A stretch of 64,000 nt of DNA from Polynucleobacter bastaniensis (GCF_018882205.1 NZ_JACVOU010000005.1:1-64000); one strand, 5' to 3'; positions 44,155 to 55,548 are shown, counted from the first letter of the stretch. Translations and numbers: made by a program. Notes: generated from the letters alone by a model not told the origin.

Positions 44155-44787
44155 ATGCCCATGACAGCACTTACTATTACTCCCGGACAACGCAAATCCC
44201 TTAAAGCTGACGCTCATGGGCTCAGCCCAGTCGTCATGGTTGGTGGCGATGGCTTGAGCCCTGCGGTGATTAAAGAGGCTAAATCAGCCATCTCTCATCA
44301 CGGCTTGATTAAAGTTCGTGTTTTTGACGATGATCGTGAAGCGCGTATTGCTATCTATGAAGAGCTCTGCGACAAACTGGGTGCTGCACCCGTTCAGCAC
44401 ATTGGAAAATTACTGGTGCTCTGGAAGCCGATTGATATTGTCGATGCAGCACTCGTCAATTTGAGCCGATCTAGCAAGCAAACCAAGAAAACATTACAAG
44501 CGCCGCGCACTAAGCGCCAACCAAATCGCGTGGTAGCGAAAGCTGGTGTTCGCACTAGCACTTCCGAGAGATCAGATCGACGCTCAGCAGCAAGTAAATC
44601 CCCTTTTGAAAGAGTAGCCGCAGTCAAAAACGCTGCCCCCAAGAAACGGGTTCTACGTGCTGATGCTGCTGAATCAAAAATTGGTTGGTCATCTCCGGGT
44701 TACCGCAAGGCAGTTGCAGCACCCGCTCCCATCAAGAAACGCAAAGTACGCATGAGCAGCACCAAGAAGAAATCATTGGGCTCTTGA
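44155..44787 (+). CDS. yhbY: YhbY-family ribosome-associated RNA-binding protein, extended
   Basis: A CRM-domain protein (residues ~4-100) with the GxxG RNA-binding loop (VVMVGGDGLSPAVI) and KVRVFDDDREAR. It assists assembly of the large ribosomal subunit. E. coli YhbY is ~97 residues; this one has 210 because of a long basic Lys/Arg/Ala/Ser tail (~105-210), typical of betaproteobacterial versions, which probably binds RNA non-specifically. Either ATG 44155 or ATG 44161 may be used. Divergent from rlmE. Confidence 0.93.
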   Translation: MPMTALTITPGQRKSLKADAHGLSPVVMVGGDGLSPAVIKEAKSAISHHGLIKVRVFDDDREARIAIYEELCDKLGAAPVQHIGKLLVLWKPIDIVDAALVNLSRSSKQTKKTLQAPRTKRQPNRVVAKAGVRTSTSERSDRRSAASKSPFERVAAVKNAAPKKRVLRADAAESKIGWSSPGYRKAVAAPAPIKKRKVRMSSTKKKSLGS

Positions 44788-44817
44788 TCTTCAGAGGATT
44801 AAAAGTGCTGTAGTTAA

Positions 44818-44841
44818 AAACGTCGCTAGTCGGCGTTTTTT
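44818..44841 (+). terminator. Rho-independent terminator of yhbY
   Basis: ACGTCG and CGGCGT form a short stem (one G-T) with loop CTAGT, followed by TTTTTTATT. It starts 31 bases after the yhbY stop. Confidence 0.75.
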
Positions 44842-44894
44842 ATTGCTTACTTTTTAACTTACTTTTGACTTACTCTTTGATCTATCTCTTTGAT

Positions 44895-45380
44895 CTATCT
44901 CTTAGTCAGTCGCCAAGCTAAGAAGATTCCCAAAAGACTTTGCAGCATAAACAGAATGCTGGAGACGCCATGCAGCCTTCCGAACAAGGTGGCTGAGGGG
45001 GAGAGCATGACTGGTATGCCTTGAAGGAGGGCATCATCTCGCAAGGTATTCATCCAGGGAATCAAGATAAAGCTAGCTGAGATTGCACACAGCAACATTG
45101 CCAACAAGATCCAGCGAATGATCTTGAATTGATTGAGACCGCGATTCACGAGGAGATTGGCTAGAACCATCAGACCAATACACACAATCAAACTAAGATA
45201 AGCCTCTAATTTAAAGATGCTGCCAGCAACCATTCCGGCAGCTTGACGATCAGTCATTGTGCTGAAGATAGCTGGGGCGACTAAGTAGCCCACAGTGAGG
45301 AGACTACCTACCCATAAACCAGCAATCACAATAAAGAGTCTTTGAGCCACTAGGTGCTTTGGGGTCTCTAAAGTCTGCAT
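44895..45380 (-). CDS. DUF4149-type membrane protein
   Basis: A 161-residue inner-membrane protein with four hydrophobic helices. The first contains GLWVGSLLTVGYLVAPAIF, the signature of DUF4149 proteins that regularly sit beside greA in betaproteobacteria. The third loop has PWMNTLRD, and FGRLHGVSSILF follows. The function is unknown. It lies 17 bases after greA and is probably cotranscribed. Confidence 0.85.
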   Translation of the reverse strand: MQTLETPKHLVAQRLFIVIAGLWVGSLLTVGYLVAPAIFSTMTDRQAAGMVAGSIFKLEAYLSLIVCIGLMVLANLLVNRGLNQFKIIRWILLAMLLCAISASFILIPWMNTLRDDALLQGIPVMLSPSATLFGRLHGVSSILFMLQSLLGIFLAWRLTKR

Positions 45381-45397
45381 ATCAGCCCTGCTTTATA

Positions 45398-45874
45398 TTA
45401 GATGTAACGAACCGCGAGAATCTCTACTTCGCGATTACCGCCAGGAGCCTGCACTGCAACCACATCGCCCTCTTCTTTGCTAATTAAGGCGCGAGCAATA
45501 GGTGAGCTAATCGAGATTTTATTTACCGCAATATCGGCCTCATCATCACCGACAATTTGATAAGTCAGCTTCGTGCCATCTTCTAGGTCTTCAAGATCAA
45601 CGGTTGCACCGAATACGATACGACCATTCACATCTAAAGTTGCTGGATCAATGATTTGCGCTGCGGATAACTTACCCTCAAGCTCCTGAATCCGACCTTC
45701 AATAAAGCCCTGCTTCTCTTTGGCAGCATCGTACTCCGCATTCTCAGAAAGGTCACCTTGAGCACGCGCCTCAGATATGGCATTGATCACAGATGGGCGC
45801 TCTACATGCTTTAGGCGATGTAACTCTTCTTTGAGGAGCTCTGCGCCACGTTTAGTAATAGGGATTGTGTTCAT
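45398..45874 (-). CDS. greA: Transcription elongation factor GreA
   Basis: A 158-residue factor that enters the RNA polymerase secondary channel and stimulates transcript cleavage after backtracking. The N-terminal coiled coil (~1-75) carries the tip acids in [22 protein letters not shown]. The C-terminal globular domain ends [25 protein letters not shown] 45874 ([10 protein letters not shown]) is the real start; the longer frame overlaps carB. It is the downstream neighbour of carB. Confidence 0.97.
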   Translation of the reverse strand: MNTIPITKRGAELLKEELHRLKHVERPSVINAISEARAQGDLSENAEYDAAKEKQGFIEGRIQELEGKLSAAQIIDPATLDVNGRIVFGATVDLEDLEDGTKLTYQIVGDDEADIAVNKISISSPIARALISKEEGDVVAVQAPGGNREVEILAVRYI

Positions 45875-45893
45875 GCTTCTTACCTCATGTAAT

Positions 45894-48800
45894 TTAATTG
45901 AGAGTCTTGTGTAGATTTTGCAATGAATACACCTCAAGCGACTCTTTGTTGCCATTTTGCGAAGCCAATAAACCGTCCATCACCGCACGTGCCGCACTAA
46001 TTGTGGTGTAGTAAGTCACATTATTAGCTTGAGCGCTAGTACGAATGGAGCGTGAATCTGCAATTGCGGTTCGCGTCTCATCAACAGTGGTAAATACCAG
46101 GGAGATCTCACCATTCTTTATCAAATCAACAATGTGTGGACGACCATCCTTGACCTTGTTAACTACGCGCACTGGTAAGCCAGCCGCCTCAATCGCTGCA
46201 GCAGTACCTTTAGTAGCAACCATAGGGAATCCCAGTTGATGCAAAAGCATAGCCACTTCAACTGCTTTAGGTTTATCGCTATCTTTCACAGTTAACAATA
46301 CAGTGCCACTCTTAGGCAATTTAATTCCGGCACCTAATTGGGATTTGAAGAGCGCTTCACCGAAAGTCTTACCAACACCCATGACCTCACCAGTTGAGCG
46401 CATCTCTGGTCCTAAGATCGGATCAATACCTGGGAACTTGTTAAACGGGAATACAGCTTCTTTTACTGAGTAATAAGCTGGCTTTACTTCATTCAGAATG
46501 CCCTGCTGCTCCAGAGTTTGACCCACCATGCAGCGAGCTGCAATCTTGGCTAACTGCAATCCCGTTGCTTTTGATACGAATGGCACGGTACGAGAAGCGC
46601 GCGGGTTTACCTCGAGCACATAAATGACGTCTTTACCATCGACGTGCTGAATCGCAAACTGCACGTTCATCAAACCCACCACGTTCAGACCTTTAGCCAT
46701 CGCCGCAGTTTGACGTTTGATTTCTGCAATCGTCTCATCCGATAAGGAGTATGGCGGCAATGAACAAGCAGAGTCGCCTGAGTGAACACCGGCTTGCTCA
46801 ATGTGCTCCATCACACCGCCGATAAATACCTGCTGACCATCACTAATGCAATCTACATCACACTCAATCGCGTCATTCAAGAAACGATCTAGCAAGACTG
46901 GTGAGTCGTGAGAAACCTTGACCGCTTCACGCATATAGCGCTCAAGATCACGGCCATCATGAACGATTTCCATCGCGCGGCCACCCAATACGTAGGAAGG
47001 ACGTACTACCAATGGGTAACCAATTTCTTCAGCAAGCTTCAGAGCCTCATCTTCTGCACGGGCGGTGCGATTCGGCGGCTGACGCAAATTCAACTCATGT
47101 AATAGCTTCTGGAAACGCTCGCGGTCTTCTGCTGCATCAATCATGTCTGGTGATGTACCGATGATTGGTACGCCATTGGCCTCAAGATCCAAAGCCAATT
47201 TCAAGGGAGTCTGACCGCCATACTGAACGATGACGCCTTTTGGCTTTTCAATGGCGACGATCTCTAAAACATCTTCTAGTGTCAATGGCTCAAAATATAG
47301 ACGGTCAGATGTATCGTAGTCAGTAGAAACTGTTTCTGGATTGCAGTTCACCATAATGGTTTCATAACCATCTTCACGCATTGCTAAGGCTGCGTGTACG
47401 CAGCAGTAGTCAAACTCAATACCTTGACCGATACGGTTAGGACCGCCGCCCAAAACCATAATTTTGTCTTTAGTACTTGGCTGAGATTCACACTCGCCAT
47501 GCTCTGCTTCGTAGGTTGAATACAGATACGCCGTGTTCGTAGAGAACTCAGCAGCACAGGTATCTACCCGCTTGTAGACTGGCACTACTTTAAGGCGGTG
47601 ACGTGCTGCGCGAACGGAAGAAGCATCTACGCCCAATAATTTCGCTAAGCGACGATCTGAGAAACCTTTTTGCTTAATGAAGCGCAACTCAGGCGCTGAC
47701 AAGCTATCGAGCTTGCGCTGCTTGAGCTCAGTCTCCATGGTGATGAGTTCTTCGATTTGCTCTAAGAACCAAGGGTCAACCTTAGTCTCGTTGTAAACCT
47801 CATCCAAGCCCATGCCCATACGGAAAGCGTCTGCTAAATACCAAATGCGGTCTGGGCCTGGCTCACCAATTTCTTGAATGATGTCGTCTAAGTCTGTAGA
47901 AACTTCATCAAGACCATCAACACCAACCTCTAAACCGCGTAGCGCTTTTTGGAAAGACTCTTGGAAGGTGCGACCAATGGCCATCACCTCGCCTACAGAC
48001 TTCATCTGTGTAGTTAAACGAGAATCTGCTTGCGGGAATTTCTCAAAGGCAAAGCGAGGGATCTTCGTGACCACGTAATCGATTGATGGCTCAAAGGATG
48101 CTGGAGTAGCGCCACCGGTGATGTCGTTCTTCAGCTCATCTAAGGTGTAGCCTACCGCTAACTTCGCAGCAATCTTGGCGATTGGAAAACCAGTTGCTTT
48201 TGAAGCCAAGGCAGATGATCGAGAAACACGGGGGTTCATCTCAATGACGATCATGCGGCCATCAACAGGGTTAATTGAGAACTGCACGTTTGAACCACCA
48301 GTATCCACACCAATCTCACGCAAGACGGCAATCGAGGCGTTGCGCAAAATTTGATACTCTTTATCCGTCAAGGTTTGTGCAGGAGCAACCGTGATCGAAT
48401 CACCGGTATGCACACCCATCGGGTCTAAGTTTTCGATTGAGCACACAATGATGCAGTTATCAGCACGGTCACGCACCACTTCCATCTCGAACTCTTTCCA
48501 ACCTAGGAGAGACTCTTCAATCAAGAGCTCACGGGTTGGCGATAAATCTAAACCGCGTTTACAAATCTCTTCAAATTCTTCACGGTTGTACGCGATACCA
48601 CCGCCTGATCCACCCATCGTGAATGAAGGCCGAATGACTACTGGGAAACCTAAACTGTCTGTCTCCTTCTGAATGCGTTGCTGTACTTCATGCGCCTCAT
48701 CCATGGAGTGCGCAATCCCAGACTTCGCAGAACCCAGACCAATCTTGGTCATCGCATCTTTAAACTTCTGACGGTCTTCCGCTTTATCAATCGCCTCTGG

Positions 48801-49157
48801 CGAGGCGCCAATCAGTTCGCAACCGTATTTCTCGAGAACACCATGGCGATGTAAATCGAGTGCGCAGTTCAAAGCAGTTTGACCGCCCATCGTTGGCAAA
48901 ATGGCATCGGGTTTTTCAGTGGCAATAATGCGCTCCACTACTTCCCAAGTAATTGGCTCGATGTATGTCACATCTGCCATCTCAGGATCAGTCATGATGG
49001 TGGCAGGGTTGCTGTTCACCAAAATCACTTTGTAACCTTCGTCACGCAACGCTTTACAAGCTTGCGCACCAGAATAATCAAACTCACAGGCTTGTCCAAT
49101 CACAATTGGACCAGCGCCAATAATCAGGATGCTCTTAATGTCGCTACGCTTAGGCAT
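45894..49157 (-). CDS. carB: Carbamoyl-phosphate synthase large subunit
   Basis: A 1087-residue enzyme making carbamoyl phosphate from bicarbonate, ammonia and two ATP for arginine and pyrimidines. Two homologous ATP-grasp halves (~1-400 and ~560-940) each have the glycine-rich loop ([24 protein letters not shown]) and the [16 protein letters not shown] or [16 protein letters not shown] segment. An oligomerisation domain lies between, and an MGS-like allosteric domain forms the C-terminus (~945-1080). The start overlaps the carA stop by one base. Confidence 0.98.
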   Translation of the reverse strand: MPKRSDIKSILIIGAGPIVIGQACEFDYSGAQACKALRDEGYKVILVNSNPATIMTDPEMADVTYIEPITWEVVERIIATEKPDAILPTMGGQTALNCALDLHRHGVLEKYGCELIGASPEAIDKAEDRQKFKDAMTKIGLGSAKSGIAHSMDEAHEVQQRIQKETDSLGFPVVIRPSFTMGGSGGGIAYNREEFEEICKRGLDLSPTRELLIEESLLGWKEFEMEVVRDRADNCIIVCSIENLDPMGVHTGDSITVAPAQTLTDKEYQILRNASIAVLREIGVDTGGSNVQFSINPVDGRMIVIEMNPRVSRSSALASKATGFPIAKIAAKLAVGYTLDELKNDITGGATPASFEPSIDYVVTKIPRFAFEKFPQADSRLTTQMKSVGEVMAIGRTFQESFQKALRGLEVGVDGLDEVSTDLDDIIQEIGEPGPDRIWYLADAFRMGMGLDEVYNETKVDPWFLEQIEELITMETELKQRKLDSLSAPELRFIKQKGFSDRRLAKLLGVDASSVRAARHRLKVVPVYKRVDTCAAEFSTNTAYLYSTYEAEHGECESQPSTKDKIMVLGGGPNRIGQGIEFDYCCVHAALAMREDGYETIMVNCNPETVSTDYDTSDRLYFEPLTLEDVLEIVAIEKPKGVIVQYGGQTPLKLALDLEANGVPIIGTSPDMIDAAEDRERFQKLLHELNLRQPPNRTARAEDEALKLAEEIGYPLVVRPSYVLGGRAMEIVHDGRDLERYMREAVKVSHDSPVLLDRFLNDAIECDVDCISDGQQVFIGGVMEHIEQAGVHSGDSACSLPPYSLSDETIAEIKRQTAAMAKGLNVVGLMNVQFAIQHVDGKDVIYVLEVNPRASRTVPFVSKATGLQLAKIAARCMVGQTLEQQGILNEVKPAYYSVKEAVFPFNKFPGIDPILGPEMRSTGEVMGVGKTFGEALFKSQLGAGIKLPKSGTVLLTVKDSDKPKAVEVAMLLHQLGFPMVATKGTAAAIEAAGLPVRVVNKVKDGRPHIVDLIKNGEISLVFTTVDETRTAIADSRSIRTSAQANNVTYYTTISAARAVMDGLLASQNGNKESLEVYSLQNLHKTLN

Positions 49158-50359
49158 TATTTGCCTCCCTTATTACCAACAGCGGCAACATTCATGAGCT
49201 CCACAAAACGATCAAATAAATAGGCAATATCGTGAGGGCCTGGTGAGGCCTCAGGATGCCCCTGGAAACATAAAGCGGGCTTATCTTTCCAAGCCAAACC
49301 TTGTAGTGATCCATCAAATAAAGAAACATGCGTGACACGAATGTTGTCAGGCAAAGTATTGGCATCAACAGCAAAACCATGATTCTGAGAAGTAATTGCT
49401 ACGCGTCCCGTATCCAAATCTTTTACTGGGTGGTTTGCGCCATGGTGACCAAACTTCATCTTCAAGGTTTTAGCACCAGCAGCTAAGCCCATAATTTGGT
49501 GACCCAAGCAAATGCCAAAAGTCGGAATGCCCTTTTCGATAATTTCTTTAGCAGCAGCAATCGCGTAATCACAAGGACCGGGATCTCCAGGGCCATTTGA
49601 GAAGAACACACCATCTGGATTCATTGCTAACACTTCGGCGGCGGTAGTTTGCGCAGGAACAATGGTTAACTCACAACCACGCTCAGTAAGCATGCGCAAG
49701 ATATTGCGCTTCACACCAAAGTCATAGGCAAGGACTTTTTTGATTGGCTTACTGACATCTAAAGAGCGATAGGCAGGTTTGTCATCAGGGCCATGCAGGT
49801 CCCATTCAGCTTCACGCCATTGGTGTGGGGTTTTTGTTGTTACCACTTTAGCCAGATCTAAACCAGCCATACCCGGGAAGGCTTTGGCCAACTCTAAGGC
49901 CTTCTTGCCTAGGGTCTCTACGTTATCACCCAGCTTGCCAGCCACAATCGCGCCAGACTGAGCGCCCTTATCGCGCAGGATACGAGTGAGCTTGCGGGTA
50001 TCGATACCAGAGATGCCTACTACCCCTGCTTTTGTGAGGTAGCTATCCAGAGTTTCTTCAGAGCGGAAATTCGAGACACGCTTAGAAAGATCTTTCACAA
50101 CCAAGCCAGCCGCATGAATCTGATCGGACTCAGCGTCTTGACTATTTACCCCAACGTTGCCGATATGTGGATAAGTTAAGGTAACAATTTGGCGTGAGTA
50201 GCTTGGATCAGTGATGATCTCTTGATAGCCAGTAAGTGCGGTATTGAAAACAACTTCGCCGGTAGTTTCGCCAGGGGCGCCAATACTAAGACCTGAAAAT
50301 ATAGTGCCGTCAGCTAAAGCCAACACGGCGGGAGGAAAAGAAGGAAGCAAGGGTGACAA
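49157..50359 (-). CDS. carA: Carbamoyl-phosphate synthase small subunit
   Basis: A 400-residue glutamine amidotransferase subunit that feeds ammonia to CarB. The N-terminal domain has [15 protein letters not shown]. The class-I amidotransferase domain has the nucleophile Cys in GICLGHQ, the triad His in [12 protein letters not shown] and its Glu. It immediately precedes carB with a 1-base overlap. Confidence 0.98.
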   Translation of the reverse strand: MSPLLPSFPPAVLALADGTIFSGLSIGAPGETTGEVVFNTALTGYQEIITDPSYSRQIVTLTYPHIGNVGVNSQDAESDQIHAAGLVVKDLSKRVSNFRSEETLDSYLTKAGVVGISGIDTRKLTRILRDKGAQSGAIVAGKLGDNVETLGKKALELAKAFPGMAGLDLAKVVTTKTPHQWREAEWDLHGPDDKPAYRSLDVSKPIKKVLAYDFGVKRNILRMLTERGCELTIVPAQTTAAEVLAMNPDGVFFSNGPGDPGPCDYAIAAAKEIIEKGIPTFGICLGHQIMGLAAGAKTLKMKFGHHGANHPVKDLDTGRVAITSQNHGFAVDANTLPDNIRVTHVSLFDGSLQGLAWKDKPALCFQGHPEASPGPHDIAYLFDRFVELMNVAAVGNKGGK

Positions 50360-50542
50360 ACCATCTCCAGTCCCTGCTCCATCCGACGCTCAACACCCCA
50401 AAAAGACCAACCCAGGACTGTTTGTGCGGGAGGTGAGTGTCTTTAAGCGCTAGGGTAATTTATTAAGTTTTGAACCTCTGAATCATACCAGTTTTGCCTA
50501 TAAACCCTTGGATTCCCAGGCAATTGGGCTTGCAAGGTAATC

Positions 50543-50570
50543 AGCCCCTGAGTCACACGACCAAGGGGCT
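50543..50570 (-). terminator. Stem-loop between prpE and carA
   Basis: AGCCCCT and AGGGGCT can pair over a 14-base loop, 25 bases after the prpE stop. On the plus strand it is followed by TATTTTTG, on the minus strand by no T-run, so it is a weak terminator candidate for prpE. The rest of 50360-50594 holds the carA leader and no gene. Confidence 0.4.
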
Positions 50571-50594
50571 TATTTTTGATGCACCAGGCTAGGT

Positions 50595-52484
50595 TTAAGG
50601 CTTTGCGCTTTGCTCGATGATGGTCTTAATTTGAGCTAAAACGGTTTGATCTTCCATCGTGCTGATATCACCAGGATCGCGCCCTTCAGCTATGGCCTGG
50701 AGAGCACGGCGAACGATTTTGCCCGAGCGGGTCTTAGGCAAAGCTGTAACTACATAAACTCGACCTGGGCGAGCAATCGCACCTAAAGTAGTGTCTACGG
50801 TTTTCATGCACTCTGCCTCTAAGGTGGCAATGTTCGAGGAGTCCCTTGGAATTACAAAGGCGATTGCAGCTTGTCCCTTAAGCTTGTCCTCAATACCCAC
50901 CACTGCCACTTCAGAGATATTCGGATGACCAGAAATACTTTCTTCGATCTCACGGGTGCCCAAGCGATGACCAGCAACGTTAATCACATCATCGGTTCGA
51001 CCTAAGATAAAGAAGTAGCCATCCGCATCCTTGATACCCCAGTCAAACGTAGAGTAAATCATCTTGCCAGGGATAGTTTCCCAATAAGTACTCACAAAAC
51101 GCTTATCGTCACCCCAGACTGTTTGCATGCAGCCTGGAGGTAAAGGACCTTCAATCGCAATCACGCCCTTCCGATCTGGACCCAACTCTTCCGAAGTAGC
51201 ATCATCCAATAGCTTCATGTTGTAACCGAATGATGGGACACCAGGTGAGCCAAACTTATGTGGCATCACTTCTACGCCACGCTGAATTGCCAACATCGGC
51301 CAACCTGTTTCTGTCTGCCAGTAGTTATCTACGATCGGCTTCTTGATCGCATCATGTATCCAGGTTGCCGTTGGCTCATCCAAAGGCTCGCCTGCTAAAA
51401 ATAAAGCACGCAAGCTCGAGAGATCGTATTTAGTTAAGAAGGCAGGATCTTGTTTCTTGAGAACACGAACTGCAGTTGGTGCAGAGAACATGACTGAGAC
51501 TTTGTACTTCTCAACCAGTTTCCACCAAATCCCTGCATCAGGACGTAAGGGTGTGCCTTCGTAAAGAATGGTGGCCATGCCATTAATCAATGGTGCGTAA
51601 ATGATGTAGCTATGACCTACCACCCAACCAATATCTGAGGTACAGAACATGGTCTCACCAGGATTACCGCAGAAGATGTGTTTCATGGTGGAGGCCAAAG
51701 CCACTGCGTAACCACCGGTGTCGCGTTGCACACCCTTAGGCTTACCGGTAGTGCCAGAGGTATACAAAATATAGGAGGTGTGGGTTGCATCTACCCACTC
51801 AATCGGGACTAAATCATTGAGGTGTTTCTGGCGCTCAGTTGTGTAATTCAAATCGCGACCAGCCACTGCGGTAAACTCAGTCAGGCCACGATTGACGATC
51901 AGAACTTTTTCAGGCTTGTAGCTTGCGAGCTTGATGGCCTCATCGAGCAAAGGCTTATATGGGACTGCCTTACCACCACGCGCGCCCGCTTCCGCAGTGA
52001 CAATCATTTTCGGTTTAGCATCGTCAATGCGTGATGCCAAACTATGCGATGCAAAGCCACCAAACACCACTGAGTGAATTGCACCAATACGTGCACAAGC
52101 GAGCATTGCGAAACAGGCCTCAGCAATCATCGGCATGTAAATCAACACGCGATCGCCCTTTTGCACGCCGTTCGCTTTGTAGATGGCAGCAATACGATTA
52201 ACTTCTTCGTATAGCTCTTTAAATGTATATGCTTTTTCTAGATTAGTTTCTGTTGAAACAGCGACTAGCGCGATTTGGTCGGCGCGATCTTTAAGATGAC
52301 GGTCAACTGCGTTGTAGCAGAGGTTAGTCAGTCCACCCTCAAACCATTTAGCAAATGGAGGGTTTGCGTAATCCAGAACTTTATTAAATGGTTTTTCCCA
52401 ATGAATGAGTTTTGCCTGCTCTCCCCAGAATCCATCTGGGTCTTTAATGGAGCGTTCGTGTTCCGACTTGTAGGACATGGTCAA
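50595..52484 (-). CDS. prpE: Propionyl-CoA synthetase (acetyl-CoA synthetase family)
   Basis: A 629-residue AMP-forming acyl-CoA ligase. The core has YTSGTTGKPKGVQRDTGGYAVAL, TSDIGWVVGHSYIIY, NYWQTETGWPM, YSTFDWGIKDADGYFFILGRTDDVINVAGHRLGTREIE and the catalytic Lys near TRSGKIVRRAL. The RDTGGYAVAL segment and overall pattern fit PrpE better than Acs. It activates propionate, or acetate less well. ATG 52478 (MSYKSE) is an alternative start. No other propionate genes are adjacent. Confidence 0.9.
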   Translation of the reverse strand: MTMSYKSEHERSIKDPDGFWGEQAKLIHWEKPFNKVLDYANPPFAKWFEGGLTNLCYNAVDRHLKDRADQIALVAVSTETNLEKAYTFKELYEEVNRIAAIYKANGVQKGDRVLIYMPMIAEACFAMLACARIGAIHSVVFGGFASHSLASRIDDAKPKMIVTAEAGARGGKAVPYKPLLDEAIKLASYKPEKVLIVNRGLTEFTAVAGRDLNYTTERQKHLNDLVPIEWVDATHTSYILYTSGTTGKPKGVQRDTGGYAVALASTMKHIFCGNPGETMFCTSDIGWVVGHSYIIYAPLINGMATILYEGTPLRPDAGIWWKLVEKYKVSVMFSAPTAVRVLKKQDPAFLTKYDLSSLRALFLAGEPLDEPTATWIHDAIKKPIVDNYWQTETGWPMLAIQRGVEVMPHKFGSPGVPSFGYNMKLLDDATSEELGPDRKGVIAIEGPLPPGCMQTVWGDDKRFVSTYWETIPGKMIYSTFDWGIKDADGYFFILGRTDDVINVAGHRLGTREIEESISGHPNISEVAVVGIEDKLKGQAAIAFVIPRDSSNIATLEAECMKTVDTTLGAIARPGRVYVVTALPKTRSGKIVRRALQAIAEGRDPGDISTMEDQTVLAQIKTIIEQSAKP

Positions 52485-52513
52485 CCTAAATGAGTAAATT
52501 AAAGTGTCTGGAC

Positions 52514-53914
52514 TTACTGAATCTTGCTAGTTCCCTTGCTAGTGGAAGTTTTGGGAGTCGAGCTAGTTGTATTCGAAGATCCATTTTTCGCAGATTTTGC
52601 AAGTCCTGTCGATGCGGATTTATGCTGAGTTGCAGCATTATTTGCAGAAGAATTACCCTTAGTGGCACCTTTTCCAGTCTTTGCCGCTGCGCACTTAGTC
52701 CCTTTTGCACAATTTTTAGGCGCTGACTTATCCAAATTGAGACTGCCGTTTTCAGCTAAAGCCACTGAGATATCGCCAGGACGCTGGTGAGTTTTAGGCA
52801 CTAAAACTGTTGAACCCGCCCGAATTCTCATACCTTTGGGGATGCCATTAACTGTTCTTAAAGTGTCTACATCAACACCAAGCGTTTTTGCGGCTTGGTC
52901 GACTGATTCAGTTCTCGTCACTTGTACTGCCGACCAAGAAGATAGTGGCTTAGTGTATTTTTTGAGGTTTTCCTGGAAGACCTCGGCATGGCCAAACGGC
53001 AATAAAATTTGCTGATTAGCGTTACTCAAGATGACCGGCTTATTAAATGAGGGGTTCAGACTATGAAACTCGTCCTCCGGAATTTCACTCAGCTTAATTA
53101 CTAAGGCCACGTCGATATCTGACCCCACATCTACGGCAACAAAGTAGGGATGATTTTCTAGATCCGGAAGAACAATGCCATAGGCTTTGGGATCTAAAAC
53201 AATCTGCCGGTAGGCCATGAGCTTTGGCACATAGTTGCGGGTCTCATTAGGCATCTTGAGACTCAGGTAATCCGTGGGGAGTCCAGCAGCAAGATTACGT
53301 TTTTGCGCTTTTGAGACATTGCCTGCACCCCAGTTATAGGCCGCTAGAGCAAGATCCCAGCTGCCAAATTGTTTGTGTAGACGCTGCAGATAATCTAATG
53401 CCGCATCAGTTGATTGCAAGACATCCCTGCGCTCATCTCTAAAGACGTTTTGCGTTAAGCGAAAATCTTTACCAGTTGCAGGCATAAATTGCCACAAGCC
53501 CATCGCCTTTGCACTAGATTTGGCATGTGTCACAAATGCACTCTCGACAAACGGAAGCAAAGCGATCTCGGTTGGCATCTTGCGTGCATTCACCTCTTGT
53601 ACGATATAAAACAGATAGCGTGATGAGCGAGCCATTGAGCGATGAACATAGTCTGGGCGCGCACTGAGCCAACGCACTTGTTCGATCTCCAGCGGCGTAT
53701 TCATGGGCTCCATCTCAAAACCATCCCGAATCCGAATCCAGAGGTTGCTCGATGGCGCATACAGATCGCTGACAGATTGATTTTTGAGGTTTACCCGCTG
53801 CGCGTTAGAGGCCCGCGGATCCTGACGCGTCGGCACATCGGAGGACCAATCTCCAGTGCTAGCACAGCCCGTTAACAATGTAATCAGCAATATCACCGCA
53901 TAGCGCCACAACAT
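52514..53914 (-). CDS. mltD: Membrane-bound lytic transglycosylase D, LysM-containing
   Basis: A 466-residue lipoprotein that cuts peptidoglycan glycan strands. Lipobox LLTGC at residues ~15-19 when read from ATG 53914 (MLWRYAV), which overlaps the gloB stop by one base. The SLT domain (~85-210) has the catalytic Glu in LPFVESAF, then AKSAKAMGLWQFMPATG and AAYNWGAGNV. A LysM-type repeat follows (~320-380, VTRTESVDQAAKTLGVDVDTLRTVNG). The last ~90 residues are a low-complexity Ser/Thr/Lys/Ala tail. Confidence 0.93.
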   Translation of the reverse strand: MLWRYAVILLITLLTGCASTGDWSSDVPTRQDPRASNAQRVNLKNQSVSDLYAPSSNLWIRIRDGFEMEPMNTPLEIEQVRWLSARPDYVHRSMARSSRYLFYIVQEVNARKMPTEIALLPFVESAFVTHAKSSAKAMGLWQFMPATGKDFRLTQNVFRDERRDVLQSTDAALDYLQRLHKQFGSWDLALAAYNWGAGNVSKAQKRNLAAGLPTDYLSLKMPNETRNYVPKLMAYRQIVLDPKAYGIVLPDLENHPYFVAVDVGSDIDVALVIKLSEIPEDEFHSLNPSFNKPVILSNANQQILLPFGHAEVFQENLKKYTKPLSSWSAVQVTRTESVDQAAKTLGVDVDTLRTVNGIPKGMRIRAGSTVLVPKTHQRPGDISVALAENGSLNLDKSAPKNCAKGTKCAAAKTGKGATKGNSSANNAATQHKSASTGLAKSAKNGSSNTTSSTPKTSTSKGTSKIQ

Positions 53915-54723
53915 CAGAACCGATCCTTCCACGCCCGAATTACCGCCAATACATGGGCAGGCGTAGGCAGAGATTTTTCGCCGGAGACCTCAAGAGCGGC
54001 ATCAATCACAGCCTTTTGATCACATCGCATGAATGGATTGACTTGCAATTCTTGTCCGATGGTCGTTGGTAATGTTGGAAGGTGCTGATCGCGCAGAGCC
54101 TTAGCAGTTTGAGCCCAAGTAATCAGATTGGCATTATTGGGCTCAACCGCCAGCGCAAAGCGAATATTGGATAAGGTGTATTCATGGGTGCAATACACCA
54201 GAGTGTTTTTGGGTAAGGCAATGAACTTCGCGAGAGACTGGCTCATCTGCGTTGGGGTGCCCTCAAACAATCGACCACAGCCAGACGCAAATAAGGTATC
54301 ACCACAGAACAGCATAGGCTCAACTACATTGGCCTGCATGTTCGCAAAGTAAGCAATGTGACTCAAAGTGTGGCCAGGCACTTCGTAAACCTCCAGGCTC
54401 ATACGTGGGGCAGCGATTTCAACTTTGTCGCCTTCCATCAGGGCATGTGTACGACCCGGAATATCGATCGCAGCTGGGCCATAAACTGGGATAGTCGAAC
54501 CAAGGGTATTGAGTAAAGTAACAATGCCACCGGTATGGTCTGCATGGTGATGGGTAATTAAAATACCAGTCAGGGTCAGTTTATTTTGATCAAGATATTG
54601 CAGTACGGGGGCAGCATCACCAGGATCGACGATCAAGGCAGACTCGCCATCATGGATACACCAGAGGTAATTGTCATCAAAAGCCGGTATCGGCCAAACT
54701 TGCAATAAAGTATTCTTCACCAT
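53914..54723 (-). CDS. gloB: Hydroxyacylglutathione hydrolase (glyoxalase II)
   Basis: A 269-residue metallo-beta-lactamase-fold enzyme that completes methylglyoxal detoxification. It has the metal motif THHHADHTGG, a His in PGHTLSHIAYF, Asp in FCGDTLFASGCGRLFEGT and TLVYCTHEYTLSN, and the C-terminal GloB helix with NPFMRCD. The ATG at 54723 (MVKNTLLQVWPIPAFDDNYLW) is the natural start; the extended frame to 54804 runs into the divergent gene. Confidence 0.95.
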   Translation of the reverse strand: MVKNTLLQVWPIPAFDDNYLWCIHDGESALIVDPGDAAPVLQYLDQNKLTLTGILITHHHADHTGGIVTLLNTLGSTIPVYGPAAIDIPGRTHALMEGDKVEIAAPRMSLEVYEVPGHTLSHIAYFANMQANVVEPMLFCGDTLFASGCGRLFEGTPTQMSQSLAKFIALPKNTLVYCTHEYTLSNIRFALAVEPNNANLITWAQTAKALRDQHLPTLPTTIGQELQVNPFMRCDQKAVIDAALEVSGEKSLPTPAHVLAVIRAWKDRF

Positions 54724-54728
54724 AGTCC

Positions 54729-55544
54729 ATGATACCAAGCCCACCCACCCCCTCTCAGATGCCCGCACCACCATGGAGTTCGTGGGAAAAGTGGCTTCAG
54801 TCACCTCCAGGGCGCTATGTACTCGCCTGGGAACAAAAATGCTTTAATCAAATCGTAGCCGACGTCTTTGGTTTTTATGCCGTACAAATTGGTTTGCCGC
54901 AAATCAACACCTTGGCAGAAAACCGGATGCCATTGCACGCGCTACTGATTAACGCTCATGATCGCCAAAAACAGGCTGGGCAGTTTAATTGGCATCAGAT
55001 TGAGGGCAATGCCAATGAGTTGCCCTTTGCTTCTGAATCCATTGATTTGTTGGTGATGCCACATGTCTTGGAATTTGCCGCTGATCCTCATCAAATTCTG
55101 CGAGAGGCTGAGCGCGTCCTTCGCCCTGAGGGCCGCTTGATTATTTCCGGATTTAATCCAGCTAGTCTGTGGGGTATGCGCCAATATCTCAGCAGATTAA
55201 TCGGCACCCCCTATTTACCAAGGGATGGTCAATTTATTGGCCTTCTCAGAATTAAGGACTGGTTGCAGCTCCTGAACTTCTCGCTGGATAGAGGCCATTT
55301 CGGTTGCTATAAACTCCCCTTGAGTGGTGAGTCAGGCATGGCCAGAATGGACTTTATGGAGCCAGCTGGCGACCGCTGGTGGCCTATTTTTGGGGCAGTC
55401 TTCTTAGTTTCGGCTATTAAGCGCCAGCAAGGCATCCGCCTGATCGGACAAGTCCAAGGTCTGCGCATCCCAGCGATTACTCAATTGAACCCTGTAGCTG
55501 AAAGTCGCCAGCAGTTGGCAAACCAGCAAGACCGAGTAAATTAA
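54729..55544 (+). CDS. SAM-dependent methyltransferase
   Basis: A class-I methyltransferase of up to 271 residues. The UbiE-like core has [50 protein letters not shown]. The usual GxGxG loop is poorly preserved (LLINAHDRQ in its place), typical of this family found between gloB and rnhA in betaproteobacteria. The substrate is unknown. ATG 54729 lies only 5 bases from the gloB start; ATG 54759 ([12 protein letters not shown]) is a better match to where homologues begin. rnhA follows after 4 bases. Confidence 0.82.
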   Translation: MIPSPPTPSQMPAPPWSSWEKWLQSPPGRYVLAWEQKCFNQIVADVFGFYAVQIGLPQINTLAENRMPLHALLINAHDRQKQAGQFNWHQIEGNANELPFASESIDLLVMPHVLEFAADPHQILREAERVLRPEGRLIISGFNPASLWGMRQYLSRLIGTPYLPRDGQFIGLLRIKDWLQLLNFSLDRGHFGCYKLPLSGESGMARMDFMEPAGDRWWPIFGAVFLVSAIKRQQGIRLIGQVQGLRIPAITQLNPVAESRQQLANQQDRVN

Positions 55545-55548
55545 CGCC

